Source: a virus. Taken from it: 64,000 nt of DNA. The DNA is taken from the IMG/VR virus record IMGVR_UViG_3300006916_000042, positions 62,001 to 126,000 of that record; one strand, 5' to 3'. The number at the start of each line of letters is the position of its first letter. Within the stretch, counting starts at the first letter, position 1. Position numbers and translations under genes: made by a program. The notes under the pieces were generated by a model. That model ran no database searches and was not told the DNA's origin. It worked only from the letters and a program-made list of their open reading frames with translations. This document shows positions 31,111 through 38,363 of the stretch, in pieces.

Positions 31111-31137
31111 CATTCGTTCAGAGAAGTGCCATAAATA
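31107..31137 (+). promoter_or_regulatory. tmRNA promoter, sigma70-type with overlapping late box
   Basis: TTGACA (31107-31112), 17-nt spacer, CATAAA (31130-31135). The -10 overlaps CATAAATA (31130-31137), the late-box motif of this phage, so transcription could continue through early and late phases. Confidence 0.65.
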
Positions 31138-31142
31138 GTCTT

Positions 31143-31465
31143 GTTAACGTTGAAGGAAACAAAAAGCACTTAAGACTGGGGGGCAGTACCCCACATCTCC
31201 ACCATGAGCACATTGAAGTGTTGGCTGTAGAACAAAGCACTCTCGATGTTAGACAGTTTTGTAAAATGACTGATGTGCTCTTGATGGGGATGAAACAGGA
31301 TCGATTAGGTGAGTAATGAGTAACTGGAGTTAACTGGTTGGCCGACTGGCTAGAAAACAAATGCAAACGATAACTTTGCACCTATGGCTCTTGCTGCCTA
31401 ACCCTTTGTGGTTAGAATCCTGAGTACGGGGGTCCGGTGGAACCTAGCAACAGAATCCACCAACT
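31143..31465 (+). ncRNA. ssrA: Circularly permuted two-piece tmRNA (ssrA)
   Basis: Gene order is acceptor piece, intervening loop, coding piece. The acceptor piece (about 31143-31204) ends in a T arm TGGGG-GGCAGTA-CCCCA (31177-31193), CATCTCC (31194-31200), A, CCA. The coding piece starts GGGGATG (31286-31292), which pairs with CATCTCC over seven bp including the alanine identity pair G3-U70. The excised segment 31205-31285 is closed by GAGCACAT/ATGTGCTC. The tag frame at 31363-31401 reads ANDNFAPMALAA then TAA. A CTAACC/GGTTAG hairpin contains the stop, and GGTGGA/TCCACC (31436-31461) follows. The RNA charges with alanine, rescues stalled ribosomes with SmpB and tags proteins for ClpXP-type proteolysis. 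The 3' end of the coding piece is approximate. Confidence 0.95.
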
Positions 31466-31470
31466 AATTT

Positions 31471-31743
31471 GAATTCCACCATGTTGGGGGTCATGCACCA
31501 ATATGGTTCCTTCGAGAGACGACCGGTTACCGGTAATTGAGAAGGTGTTACAAGAACTAAGGATCATGAACATCCTGAAAGCACACTGGGCACTAAACCC
31601 GGAAGTCCAACGTAGTTTGATTGGCCCAATTGGCTTGAGGCCGTGGTAGTGTTAAAGTAGCAGGATACTAATTCGGTTGACCGGTCGAGATTTTGTGTAT
31701 GGTGCCATGTAGAGTATACACATATGCTTGAGGGGTGGAATTC
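31471..31743 (+). ncRNA. Large candidate structured RNA with nested long-range helices
   Basis: GAATTCCACC (31471-31480) is perfectly complementary to GGTGGAATTC (31734-31743). Nested inside, CATGCACC (31492-31499) pairs with GGTGCCATG (31701-31709, one bulged C) and CGACCGGT (31520-31527) with ACCGGTCG (31680-31687). Local hairpins GGAT/ATCC (near 31561), GGG/CCC and GGCC/GGCC lie in the centre. No coding frame fits. It is about 273 nt, directly downstream of the tmRNA and without an intervening terminator, so it is probably co-transcribed. It does not show the RNase P or group I intron core motifs I would expect. Confidence 0.6.
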
Positions 31744-31850
31744 CTGATCTGTGAACAGCAGAAGTCTTGACCGGCAACCGGATGCTTATTAAACCAAAAC
31801 GTAAAAGGAAATGACAATGTTCTGAATGCCTCATTCAAAAACCACCCTAG

Positions 31851-31903
31851 TTTGATATGCAGTGACATATCAAAATGATGAAGTGATATACAATTACATA
31901 TCA
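31851..31903 (+). promoter_or_regulatory. Repeated TGATATG/CATATCA boxes upstream of 31923
   Basis: TTTGATATG (31851-31859) and CATATCAAA (31866-31874) form a perfect 9-bp inverted repeat; a second imperfect pair is TGATATA (31884-31890)/CATATCA (31897-31903). Located just upstream of the start at 31923, they may be operators or a translational control hairpin. Confidence 0.5.
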
Positions 31904-31922
31904 AACATAAGGAAACTTGAAA

Positions 31923-32288
31923 ATGAGTATCGAACTCAAAGTCAAATTCAACACCCTCTCTGAGGAAACGAAGATCATCAAACGGGAAGAACAGAAAGCC
32001 CTTAAGTATGGTCGAAAACTTTCCAAGCTGTGGAAACCAAATGATGTACAATATTGCAGGTTTGAAAACTTGCATCACCACCGGATCAGTGTGGTTCGTC
32101 CGACAGCCAGAGCCACACATCTTGCCCGTGGTTATATCCGTGGTCTGAAATATAAGCAGATTGAGAACTATACGAACAGGGTGCCGACCCATCTCATTTC
32201 AAAGATCGAACCAATGATCCAGAAGTATGGGTTGGAAAAACATGCCAATGTGACTCCGGAAGCCATTCGTGAATGGATGTTTGCATAA
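31923..32288 (+). CDS. Basic unknown protein between RNA genes
   Basis: 121 residues from ATG 31923, about eight nt after AAGGAAA; an in-frame TTG at 31917 is less likely. Basic and helical (KIIKREEQKALKYGRKLSKL, RATHLARGYIRGLKYKQIEN), ending EAIREWMFA. The fold may be helix-turn-helix-like (GLKYKQIENYTNRVPTHLIS). It sits between the structured RNAs and a tRNA-like element, so an RNA- or DNA-binding role is plausible but unproven. Confidence 0.65.
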   Translation: MSIELKVKFNTLSEETKIIKREEQKALKYGRKLSKLWKPNDVQYCRFENLHHHRISVVRPTARATHLARGYIRGLKYKQIENYTNRVPTHLISKIEPMIQKYGLEKHANVTPEAIREWMFA

Positions 32289-32295
32289 GGTTAAA

Positions 32296-32366
32296 GTCTG
32301 TGTTCACTGGGTGATCTAGGGATTTCAAACCCGATGGTTGGGGTTCAATTCCCCACACAGGCTCCA
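32296..32366 (+). ncRNA. Short tRNA-like element with encoded CCA
   Basis: Acceptor GTCTGTG (32296-32302) pairs with CACAGGC (32356-32362), discriminator T, then CCA (32364-32366). The T arm is TGGGG-TTCAATT-CCCCA. The D region is shortened (CAC/GTG with a three-nt loop) and the anticodon arm has a GGG/CCC core with an eight-nt ATTTCAAA loop, leaving the anticodon ambiguous (TTC or TCA). Total 68 nt plus CCA, shorter than standard. It may be a degenerate or unusual tRNA, or a mimic. Confidence 0.55.
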
Positions 32367-32372
32367 AAAACA

Positions 32373-32405
32373 AAAGGACCTCACTTGACAAAGGTGGGGT
32401 CCTTT
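32373..32405 (+). terminator. Terminator-like hairpin after tRNA-like element
   Basis: AAAGGACCTCAC (32373-32384) pairs with GGTGGGGTCCTTT (32393-32405) with one mismatch. The T-tract is short, so it may be a processing hairpin or a weak terminator. Confidence 0.6.
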
Positions 32406-32486
32406 ACTACCTCTACCAATGGGACTGGATGACTTTACACATGGTTCAAGACGGTCCCTCTAAATGTCTAGTAATCAGTGGGTGTG

Positions 32487-32512
32487 GTCCCGTGCCAAAC
32501 GGGACATTTTTT
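32487..32512 (+). terminator. Rho-independent terminator
   Basis: GTCCCGT (32487-32493), loop GCCAA, ACGGGAC (32499-32505), then A and T6. It insulates the RNA genes from gp59. Confidence 0.85.
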
Positions 32513-32565
32513 ATCAGGTGCATGAACTCTAAAAGAATAACAAGACAATTAGTGGAAAAGCTTAA

Positions 32566-33174
32566 ATGAGAATGGACCCTTTTGATGTGTTCAAAACATA
32601 TCTAGCTATCAAGTTACACTTCACCACCAAGCAGTATGACTACAATTTGTATGGTGGATCAATCAAGAATACCTCATTGGAAAAATTCAATGAGAGGAAA
32701 GACAAGATGTTCTTTCATAAACTGGCCAGCAAGTACCGTGAGAGTGAAATGGTAGATTTCATGGTGGCCAATCTCAAGTCCGGTGAGTCTGTATGGGTGG
32801 GTAAACTGCTCACACCAGAGGCACACAAGGAATTCACACAATTCACGAAACGGAAACAAGCTATCGGGGAATTCTTCAAGAGTGACCTTGAGAAGCTGTT
32901 CAGTCAAGTTGATGAACCCATCGAAGCCCTTCAGGTGATAGATGGGCAGAACCCATTGATACTAAAGGAAATATATTCTGGTGAGTTAGGGGTTGAAACC
33001 TTGATCATCCTTAACGATATATTGCCTATCGAATACTTTTCAGCCATAGATTCCAAACTACAGGAAGACATACTATGGCCGGATACCCGTAATAAGGCCA
33101 TGAAGCTTAGATCGTTTCTGAAATACTCTAAGCCGAAAATGAAGAACATCCTGAAGAAGTTCATCTCAGTCTAA
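32566..33174 (+). CDS. 59: Loader of replicative helicase, T4 gp59-like
   Basis: 202 residues (T4 gp59 is 217). FNERKDKMFFHKLASKYRES aligns with the conserved KRRDKYFF-QKLSEKY segment of T4 gp59, followed by FMVANLKSGESVWVGKLL. Gp59 loads the gp41 helicase onto gp32-coated forks. It lies directly before gene 32, as expected functionally. A 15-codon frame (32522-32569) with its own ATG ends in an ATGA overlap with this start and could be a leader peptide that couples translation. Confidence 0.82.
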   Translation: MRMDPFDVFKTYLAIKLHFTTKQYDYNLYGGSIKNTSLEKFNERKDKMFFHKLASKYRESEMVDFMVANLKSGESVWVGKLLTPEAHKEFTQFTKRKQAIGEFFKSDLEKLFSQVDEPIEALQVIDGQNPLILKEIYSGELGVETLIILNDILPIEYFSAIDSKLQEDILWPDTRNKAMKLRSFLKYSKPKMKNILKKFISV

Positions 33175-33253
33175 TTACGGTTTTTTGTTATGGATATGAA
33201 TATACGATTATATAAACAGCCATAATGGCAAGTAACAAAGAAGAGAACTGCAA

Positions 33254-34204
33254 ATGTATACTTTAGAAAGCCTGAAGAAGAAGTCTGGAAATCTGGAATC
33301 TCTGTCAAAAGAGATGTCAAAGATGAACAAGACTTATGAAAAAGCAGATGACCAGAGATTCTGGACTCCAACATCTGACAAAGCCGGTAATGCAATGGCT
33401 ATTATCCGGTTCCTGCCAGCCTCACCAGCAGATGGTGATGATGGTGTACCATTCCAACGTTATTGGACTCACGGGTTCAAGGGTAAGAATGGTAAGTGGT
33501 ATATTGAAAAGTCCCTAACCAGCATTCAGCAGGAAGACCCTGTTTCTGAATACAATACATGGCTATGGGACCATGGTGAAGGTACGGCACAAAGGGAGTT
33601 TGTTTCCCGGTACTCAAAAAGACGTTTGAGTTATGTGTCCAACATCCTTGTTGTCAATGATCCGGCAAAACCGGATAACAATGGCAAGGTATTCCTGTTC
33701 AGGTATGGTATCAAGATTTTTGACAAGATCAATAATCTGATGAATCCTGATGTTGAGTTGGGTGAAGTTCCTATCAATGCCTTTGATCCTTTTAAGGGTG
33801 CAAACTTCAAACTCAAGAAGAAGTTGGAAAAGTCTGGTCCAAACTCTTGGCCAAACTATGACGACTCAACATTTGAGCCGATGAGTGCTATTGACGAAGA
33901 CCCTGAAAAGGTTCTTGAAATCTGCAACAGCACATATGGTATCAAGGAATTTGTTGATCCAAAGAACTATGAATCCTATGAAACTCTTCTGGCAAAGCTG
34001 GATCGGGTTGTTGGTACATCTTCCAAGGAACTTATTACCGGATCACCATCAGGTAAGAAGAAGGAAGAGAAGCCAAAAGCAGAACAAGCTGCTAGTGATG
34101 ATGATGAAGATGATGAAGTGCCTTTTGATTTGGATGATGCAGCAGATAAAGCATCTGAAGATGACGATGATGAATTGGCATACTTCAATAATCTTGGTGA
34201 CTAA
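33254..34204 (+). CDS. 32: Single-stranded DNA-binding protein, T4 gp32-like
   Basis: 316 residues. N-terminal basic segment for cooperativity (YTLESLKKKSGNLESLSKEM), OB-fold core with KWYIEKSLTS and DPVSEYNTWLW, and a long acidic C-tail (EEKPKAEQAASDDDEDDEVP onward) that recruits replication proteins. The His-x-Cys-x-Cys-Cys zinc site of T4 gp32 is absent: this region has no Cys. I recall the same in cyanophage gp32. Upstream is an AT-rich leader; a strong bidirectional terminator follows. Confidence 0.9.
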   Translation: MYTLESLKKKSGNLESLSKEMSKMNKTYEKADDQRFWTPTSDKAGNAMAIIRFLPASPADGDDGVPFQRYWTHGFKGKNGKWYIEKSLTSIQQEDPVSEYNTWLWDHGEGTAQREFVSRYSKRRLSYVSNILVVNDPAKPDNNGKVFLFRYGIKIFDKINNLMNPDVELGEVPINAFDPFKGANFKLKKKLEKSGPNSWPNYDDSTFEPMSAIDEDPEKVLEICNSTYGIKEFVDPKNYESYETLLAKLDRVVGTSSKELITGSPSGKKKEEKPKAEQAASDDDEDDEVPFDLDDAADKASEDDDDELAYFNNLGD

Positions 34205-34216
34205 ACACTAATGAAG

Positions 34217-34246
34217 AAGAGGGGATTTTGGTCCCCTCTTTTTTTT
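34217..34246. terminator. Bidirectional terminator between gp32 and minus-strand tail genes
   Basis: AAGAGGGGA (34217-34225), loop TTTTGG, TCCCCTCTT (34232-34240), T-run on the plus strand to 34246. It works for both converging units; A-rich flanks give U-rich 3' ends in each direction. Confidence 0.85.
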
Positions 34247-36614
34247 ATACCAGTGCTGATGTCCCAATAGGATTCCAATAACCTCTTTCAGCACCTTGGA
34301 AAGATGATCTTCTCACAGCATCCACATATGATTTAGGGACCACCTTTCTATTTGCTGATGTGTCATCAGAACTTTGTTGGGGTGGCTGTTGAGGTACTGT
34401 CGATGGGGTCATCATTGCTGTTTGTTGTTGTTGTGCAGCAGGTTGTTCAGCTTCTGTATATTGAACATTCTTTTCTGGCATTGTATTAGAAGCCTGCTCA
34501 TCACCCACGGGTTTCAAATTTGGTGATGTCTTCTGATCAACAACTGGTTTGTTTTTCTTCATAAGTGGGTGCACGGTTACTTCCAATGGTTTTTCTTCAC
34601 CCTTTTCTGAATCTATAGACAACGGTGCTGGGGCTGTAGGGGGCACTGGAGAGGCTGTAGGAGCTTCTGGTGTACCCGAAGTGCTGGCATTGACTATCTT
34701 CGGCTCAGTGGGCTTTACAGCCTCTGCAACAGCAGGGTTAGGTGCAGGGTTATCTACAACATCAGCATATTGCTCAAAATCGACTCCCTTATCCCGAAGA
34801 TTCTTTACAGTTTCCTCAGTCATTGAAAACGATCCATCTCCATTATCAATAGCACCAACCTTGGCTGCATTCTTTTTGATGGTCTCCATGGCAGGTTTAT
34901 ACATATCCTTCACCATGAACGTCTTCATAGATGCCGGTGCCGGTGCTTCTGCAACTTGTGTCTCACCTGATGTTTCTACACCAGTGATTTGTGCAAGCAT
35001 CTGATTACGTTCATCCAGATTCATTTTCTTTATTGCTTCATACTGTGTAATCGTATCCTGCCCAAGCCCGGTTCGATCACGTTGAAGTGATTTTATCGAT
35101 CCTGTTCCACCAGCCTTACCTTTGTCAGTATATCCCCATGCTCTGGCTTCCATTTTAGGATCAGGCTGTAGGTGCATAGATGCATTGGAGTCAGCAAGTG
35201 GCATTCCAAGTCTGAAATTCCCTTTTGATGCCAACTGGGCTGCTGCTGCCATCTCAAGTTTAACTTCTCTACTCACACCTCTCCCGATTCTCACATGTTT
35301 ACCGTTAGCATCACTTGCTGCCAAGTCGATTGCATTGTTAACGGATGATCCCTTACCATGGTTCTTAGAATGATTATCATCACCACCACCACCGGGTGGG
35401 ATTCTTGGTTTGAGACCATTCTTTCTCAAAACTTTTGATGCTGCATCTGCTGCAATGAGAGCTTCAGTGGTAACAAGCCCACCATCTCTATCAACAATCC
35501 TGTTTCTGGCTTTCTTTAGTTCAGGGTCCACCTGATCCCATATTGGTGAATCAACACCAACTTCTTTAGGGAAGGATGATCTAAGATCATCATATGAGGT
35601 CTTGACAGGTTCTATGGCCGTGGCTGTTCCACCCTCTGATGATGTGGCTGTTCCACCCTCTGATGGTGTTGGATATGATGCACCAATAACAGTGCCATCA
35701 GTTTCCATAATCTTGTCAAATTTATTCATGAAGTCTTTACGGTTTTTCAGACCACTGGAACGATATCTGGGATCATCTATTCTCCAACGTATATAGTTCT
35801 TACCTAAAACCGTGGCCATTGCCATATCATCCATCCCATCCGGATTATTAGCCATAGCCTCACGAGTCTTTTTATAAGATGGATTATTCTGGATTTCATG
35901 ATATGCAAATGCTGCCTGTCCCTTGATGGCTGCAACACTCTCTGTTAGTCGGCCATTTTCATCAAGTGCACCCGGTACATTACCCAAAAACTCAATAAGT
36001 TTTCTAGCTCTTGAACCCTGCCAAGACATCATACCCACATTTGTTGCACCGTTTGCAGCATCTGTGTGGGTGTGGAACATAGCTGCTTTACTGAAACTGC
36101 TTTCTCTACCATTCTCACCAATCATGGCACGTGCCCAAGCTGGAGACATACCAGCTTCTATGTATCCGTTATAAACAGCTTTCATACGTTCACTCTGACT
36201 ATTCACACCTGTTTGTGGTTCAAACTGCTTTACAGGTTTACCATTAGAGCCAACAACAGGCTTTCTACCCGGTTCCTGTGCTGGAACCTGTGAACCTTTG
36301 TTTGCCCTCTCTCTGGCTACTGCCTGTGCTGCTGGGTGGGCAGGCACACCGGGGGTGTCTGGTGTACCACTACCGGTCTGGGTGGATGTTCCACTTCTGG
36401 GGGTGTCTGATGCAGTACCATCTTTTGTTGTGACTGGAACTTCCTTCTTGAAGTAATCAGGGAACAGCAATGCTCTTTCGGTTGGGGTCAGGGCATTAGT
36501 CAGGAAATCAAGCAAGCCGGTATCATCAAAATCAACAATCTCTTGTCTTTTTCGTACTGGTTGTGCTAATATGTATCTTTTAAAGTCCTTTATCTGTGAA
36601 CTGTCGTTATACAT
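34245..36614 (-). CDS. Tail-associated lysozyme with second hydrolase-like domain
   Basis: 789 residues. Residues 145-300 match the phage tail lysozyme pattern: NGYIEAGMSPAWARAMIGEN, then GRESSF with Glu167/Glu171 as likely catalytic residues, and GMMSWQGSRA. Residues 405-500 have H415, H419-G, NAID430 and MH481L, resembling an M15-like peptidase layout. The flanks are low complexity (Pro/Thr/Ser/Gln). It is expressed from the minus strand with gp26/gp51, so it is a late baseplate hub component that locally digests peptidoglycan during infection. This is consistent with the spike gene at 44826 lacking a lysozyme domain. The start overlaps the gp51 frame. Confidence 0.75.
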   Translation of the reverse strand: MYNDSSQIKDFKRYILAQPVRKRQEIVDFDDTGLLDFLTNALTPTERALLFPDYFKKEVPVTTKDGTASDTPRSGTSTQTGSGTPDTPGVPAHPAAQAVARERANKGSQVPAQEPGRKPVVGSNGKPVKQFEPQTGVNSQSERMKAVYNGYIEAGMSPAWARAMIGENGRESSFSKAAMFHTHTDAANGATNVGMMSWQGSRARKLIEFLGNVPGALDENGRLTESVAAIKGQAAFAYHEIQNNPSYKKTREAMANNPDGMDDMAMATVLGKNYIRWRIDDPRYRSSGLKNRKDFMNKFDKIMETDGTVIGASYPTPSEGGTATSSEGGTATAIEPVKTSYDDLRSSFPKEVGVDSPIWDQVDPELKKARNRIVDRDGGLVTTEALIAADAASKVLRKNGLKPRIPPGGGGDDNHSKNHGKGSSVNNAIDLAASDANGKHVRIGRGVSREVKLEMAAAAQLASKGNFRLGMPLADSNASMHLQPDPKMEARAWGYTDKGKAGGTGSIKSLQRDRTGLGQDTITQYEAIKKMNLDERNQMLAQITGVETSGETQVAEAPAPASMKTFMVKDMYKPAMETIKKNAAKVGAIDNGDGSFSMTEETVKNLRDKGVDFEQYADVVDNPAPNPAVAEAVKPTEPKIVNASTSGTPEAPTASPVPPTAPAPLSIDSEKGEEKPLEVTVHPLMKKNKPVVDQKTSPNLKPVGDEQASNTMPEKNVQYTEAEQPAAQQQQTAMMTPSTVPQQPPQQSSDDTSANRKVVPKSYVDAVRRSSFQGAERGYWNPIGTSALV

Positions 36615-36822
36615 TTAGCCGGTTCCTTGCTTCCTGTGCTGCTTTAGCATCTCGTTTTCTTTCGTCTTCGGCACTGATTTCTGCTGCCATCATATCAATG
36701 AACATATACCGTTCCCACGGAATCATCTTCTTGAATTTATCCATGTCATATTTGTGGAAATATGATAGTTGGAAACTCTGTGAGTATATACCGGCAAGAT
36801 CACCATAGCCAAAGATCAGGTA
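36607..36822 (-). CDS. 51: gp51-like frame, probably expressed as gp26-gp51 -1 frameshift fusion
   Basis: The -1 frame relative to gp26 is open from the slippery site to TAA 36607-36609 (71 residues): YLIFGYGDLAGIYSQSFQLS, then YDMDKFKKMIPWERYMFIDM and a charged helix. The KxMxPWERxxF element matches what I recall of gp51-type baseplate hub assembly proteins in T4-like cyanophages. No good independent start exists; the first ATG is residue 27 and has no ribosome site. The gp26 end carries seven T (36822-36828), reading GGT-TTT-TTT-ACC-TGA, a U UUU UUU slippery heptamer. A -1 slip yields a fusion of about 309 residues, like tail assembly chaperone pairs in other phages. Confidence 0.7.
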   Translation of the reverse strand, partial: YLIFGYGDLAGIYSQSFQLSYFHKYDMDKFKKMIPWERYMFIDMMAAEISAEDERKRDAKAAQEARNRLNV

Positions 36823-37535
36823 AAAAAACCGGAGAAATCATTATACTCCAATCTATGATCAAATCCACATGATGGGCATTGGTGTTCAGTCTCGAAATAT
36901 ACCGTGGAAGCCTGATTGACAAAATTACCCATCAGGTCAAAATGCTTCTTTGTGAGGTGGTTGACCCATTCAACCTTCTCGTGATCCGTCATATCACTGT
37001 ACACTGTTTCCTTGTCGAATATCTTTTCTATCGAATCCACAACTAGGTCCATAGCCTGCTGCTTATCATCCAGTTCATACATAGCTTGTCTCATGGCATA
37101 GAATGATGGATATCTCATCACAACACCAATACCATCACCAAGCTCTATCTGGTTATTCTTTGATGGTTCAGTGAATTTCAATTCATCTATATCAAACTCA
37201 ACGTCAAAATCATGGTTACATGGCTTCCCATCCACCACGTTATTACAATGGAATTTGACCTTCATGTCAGTCCCCACGGAAATACCCTTCATCTTGATCA
37301 ACATGTAGTCAACATCAAAATATGCCATCTCAGCAATTTTGAGATTCTTAGGCTCTATGATACATGCACCAAGAACCTGTTCGGTTGCAGTCATCATCTG
37401 CTCCTCAGACCTGCTCTCCAGTGCATGGAGAAGTATCATTTCCTCTTCAACCAAAAATGGTCTGGCAGTGACGGTCAAGCCAGAAGGTAGATGTATTTTC
37501 GTATGTGGTACAGTCGGTGATCTTGGTATTGTCAT
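36816..37535 (-). CDS. 26: T4 gp26-like baseplate hub assembly protein
   Basis: 239 residues. IHLPSGLTVTARPFLVEEEM and the helical centre fit the T4 gp26 family (T4_baseplate). Two zinc knuckles, KFHCNNVVDGKPCNHDFDVE and HQCPSCGFDH, flank the C-terminal part. Gp26 is needed for hub assembly in T4. The last codons contain the slippery T7 that can shift ribosomes into the gp51 frame, so this protein probably has a short and a long form. Confidence 0.8.
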   Translation of the reverse strand: MTIPRSPTVPHTKIHLPSGLTVTARPFLVEEEMILLHALESRSEEQMMTATEQVLGACIIEPKNLKIAEMAYFDVDYMLIKMKGISVGTDMKVKFHCNNVVDGKPCNHDFDVEFDIDELKFTEPSKNNQIELGDGIGVVMRYPSFYAMRQAMYELDDKQQAMDLVVDSIEKIFDKETVYSDMTDHEKVEWVNHLTKKHFDLMGNFVNQASTVYFETEHQCPSCGFDHRLEYNDFSGFFT

Positions 37536-37573
37536 TATATCTCTCTTTTTTAAAGTTTTTTTTCATTTGCCTC

Positions 37574-37601
37574 TTGACAAGCCTAAAACTCGTGTTATAT
37601 A
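37574..37601 (+). promoter_or_regulatory. Sigma70-like promoter antisense to minus-strand tail genes
   Basis: TTGACA (37574-37579), 16-nt spacer, TATATA (37596-37601) on the plus strand, pointing into the 3' end of the gp54-like gene. Downstream, GAGTCGTT occurs twice and GAGTC/GACTC can pair. No plus-strand gene follows. The rest of 37536-37688 holds no gene. Confidence 0.4.
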
Positions 37602-37688
37602 GTATACTGTCCCGTTTTAAGGATTATAGAGTCGTTTAGAGTCGTTATGGTTTTCTAAGTAGCTTGACTCATCTCCAGAATCCAAAAA

Positions 37689-38363
37689 TCATTGAATTCT
37701 AGCTGGTACAATTTGAGGTAGTCTTGTACCACCTTCTCTCTTGATAGATGTACCCGGTATGTCAACAAGTTGAAAGTCTGATGGTTGTGGATCAACATCA
37801 TCACGATACAATCTCTCATACACAAAAGAGACCTCAAGCTTCCCAAAGGAATTATCAGCATCAGTCAATGGAATTGTTGCAATTGAAGTTGGCCAAGCCT
37901 TTTTCAATGTAACACTATATGTGCCTGTGAACTCAGTGTCTTTACTCTTTGATAATGTATATACACGAATGTCTACACAATAATCCTTCTTATATGAGAA
38001 TCCCCAATCATGACCCGGTTGGATAATTTCCATCCAGTTGTCAAAATATTGCTTTTCAAGCATCTGGTCACGTAGAATGAACTGTACATTGAATTGCTCA
38101 TACTCTTGTGTGACTGGTTGGATACGTGTTGGTCCATTATACTTGTATGGGTCCAGCAACCAACCACGGCTGGGTAGGGATGCTGTATCACACAGATATG
38201 CCAGTTCTTCCGTAAAGCCGTTAGATGAGCCGAAAATAAGTGGGGCTGGAATAACCACAGCAAACCGATTTGGCCTCATTGGTCCACCATACTTTGATAC
38301 GGTAGACCAGTATGAGTTTATACCACCCATGTCGGGGGCATTTTGGATTGGATATGATGCCAT
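37689..38363 (-). CDS. 54: Tail-tube-like baseplate protein, T4 gp54-like
   Basis: 224 residues. RPNRFAVVIPAPLIFG, TASLPSRGWLLDPYKYNGPT and QFNVQFILRDQMLEKQYFDN, WMEIIQPGHDWGFSYKKDY are the pattern of gp19-fold proteins that start the tail tube (gp54/gp48 group). In T4, gp54 sits on gp48 and nucleates gp19 tube polymerisation. The alternative is gp19 itself, but the position beside baseplate genes favours gp54. It overlaps the next minus-strand gene by one base. Confidence 0.7.
   Translation of the reverse strand: MASYPIQNAPDMGGINSYWSTVSKYGGPMRPNRFAVVIPAPLIFGSSNGFTEELAYLCDTASLPSRGWLLDPYKYNGPTRIQPVTQEYEQFNVQFILRDQMLEKQYFDNWMEIIQPGHDWGFSYKKDYCVDIRVYTLSKSKDTEFTGTYSVTLKKAWPTSIATIPLTDADNSFGKLEVSFVYERLYRDDVDPQPSDFQLVDIPGTSIKREGGTRLPQIVPARIQ

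Noticed and set aside
31471-31743. RNase P RNA or group I intron
   Set aside because: The conserved core strings of RNase P RNA and the group I P7 region are not seen.
31402-31850. Standard tRNA genes in the region after the tmRNA
   Set aside because: I found no TTCGA-type T arm with matching acceptor strands; the long-range helices fit a different RNA better.
34549-35004. Plus-strand open frame of 151 codons inside the tail lysozyme gene
   Set aside because: Shadow of the minus-strand coding sequence with no ribosome site and no support from neighbours.
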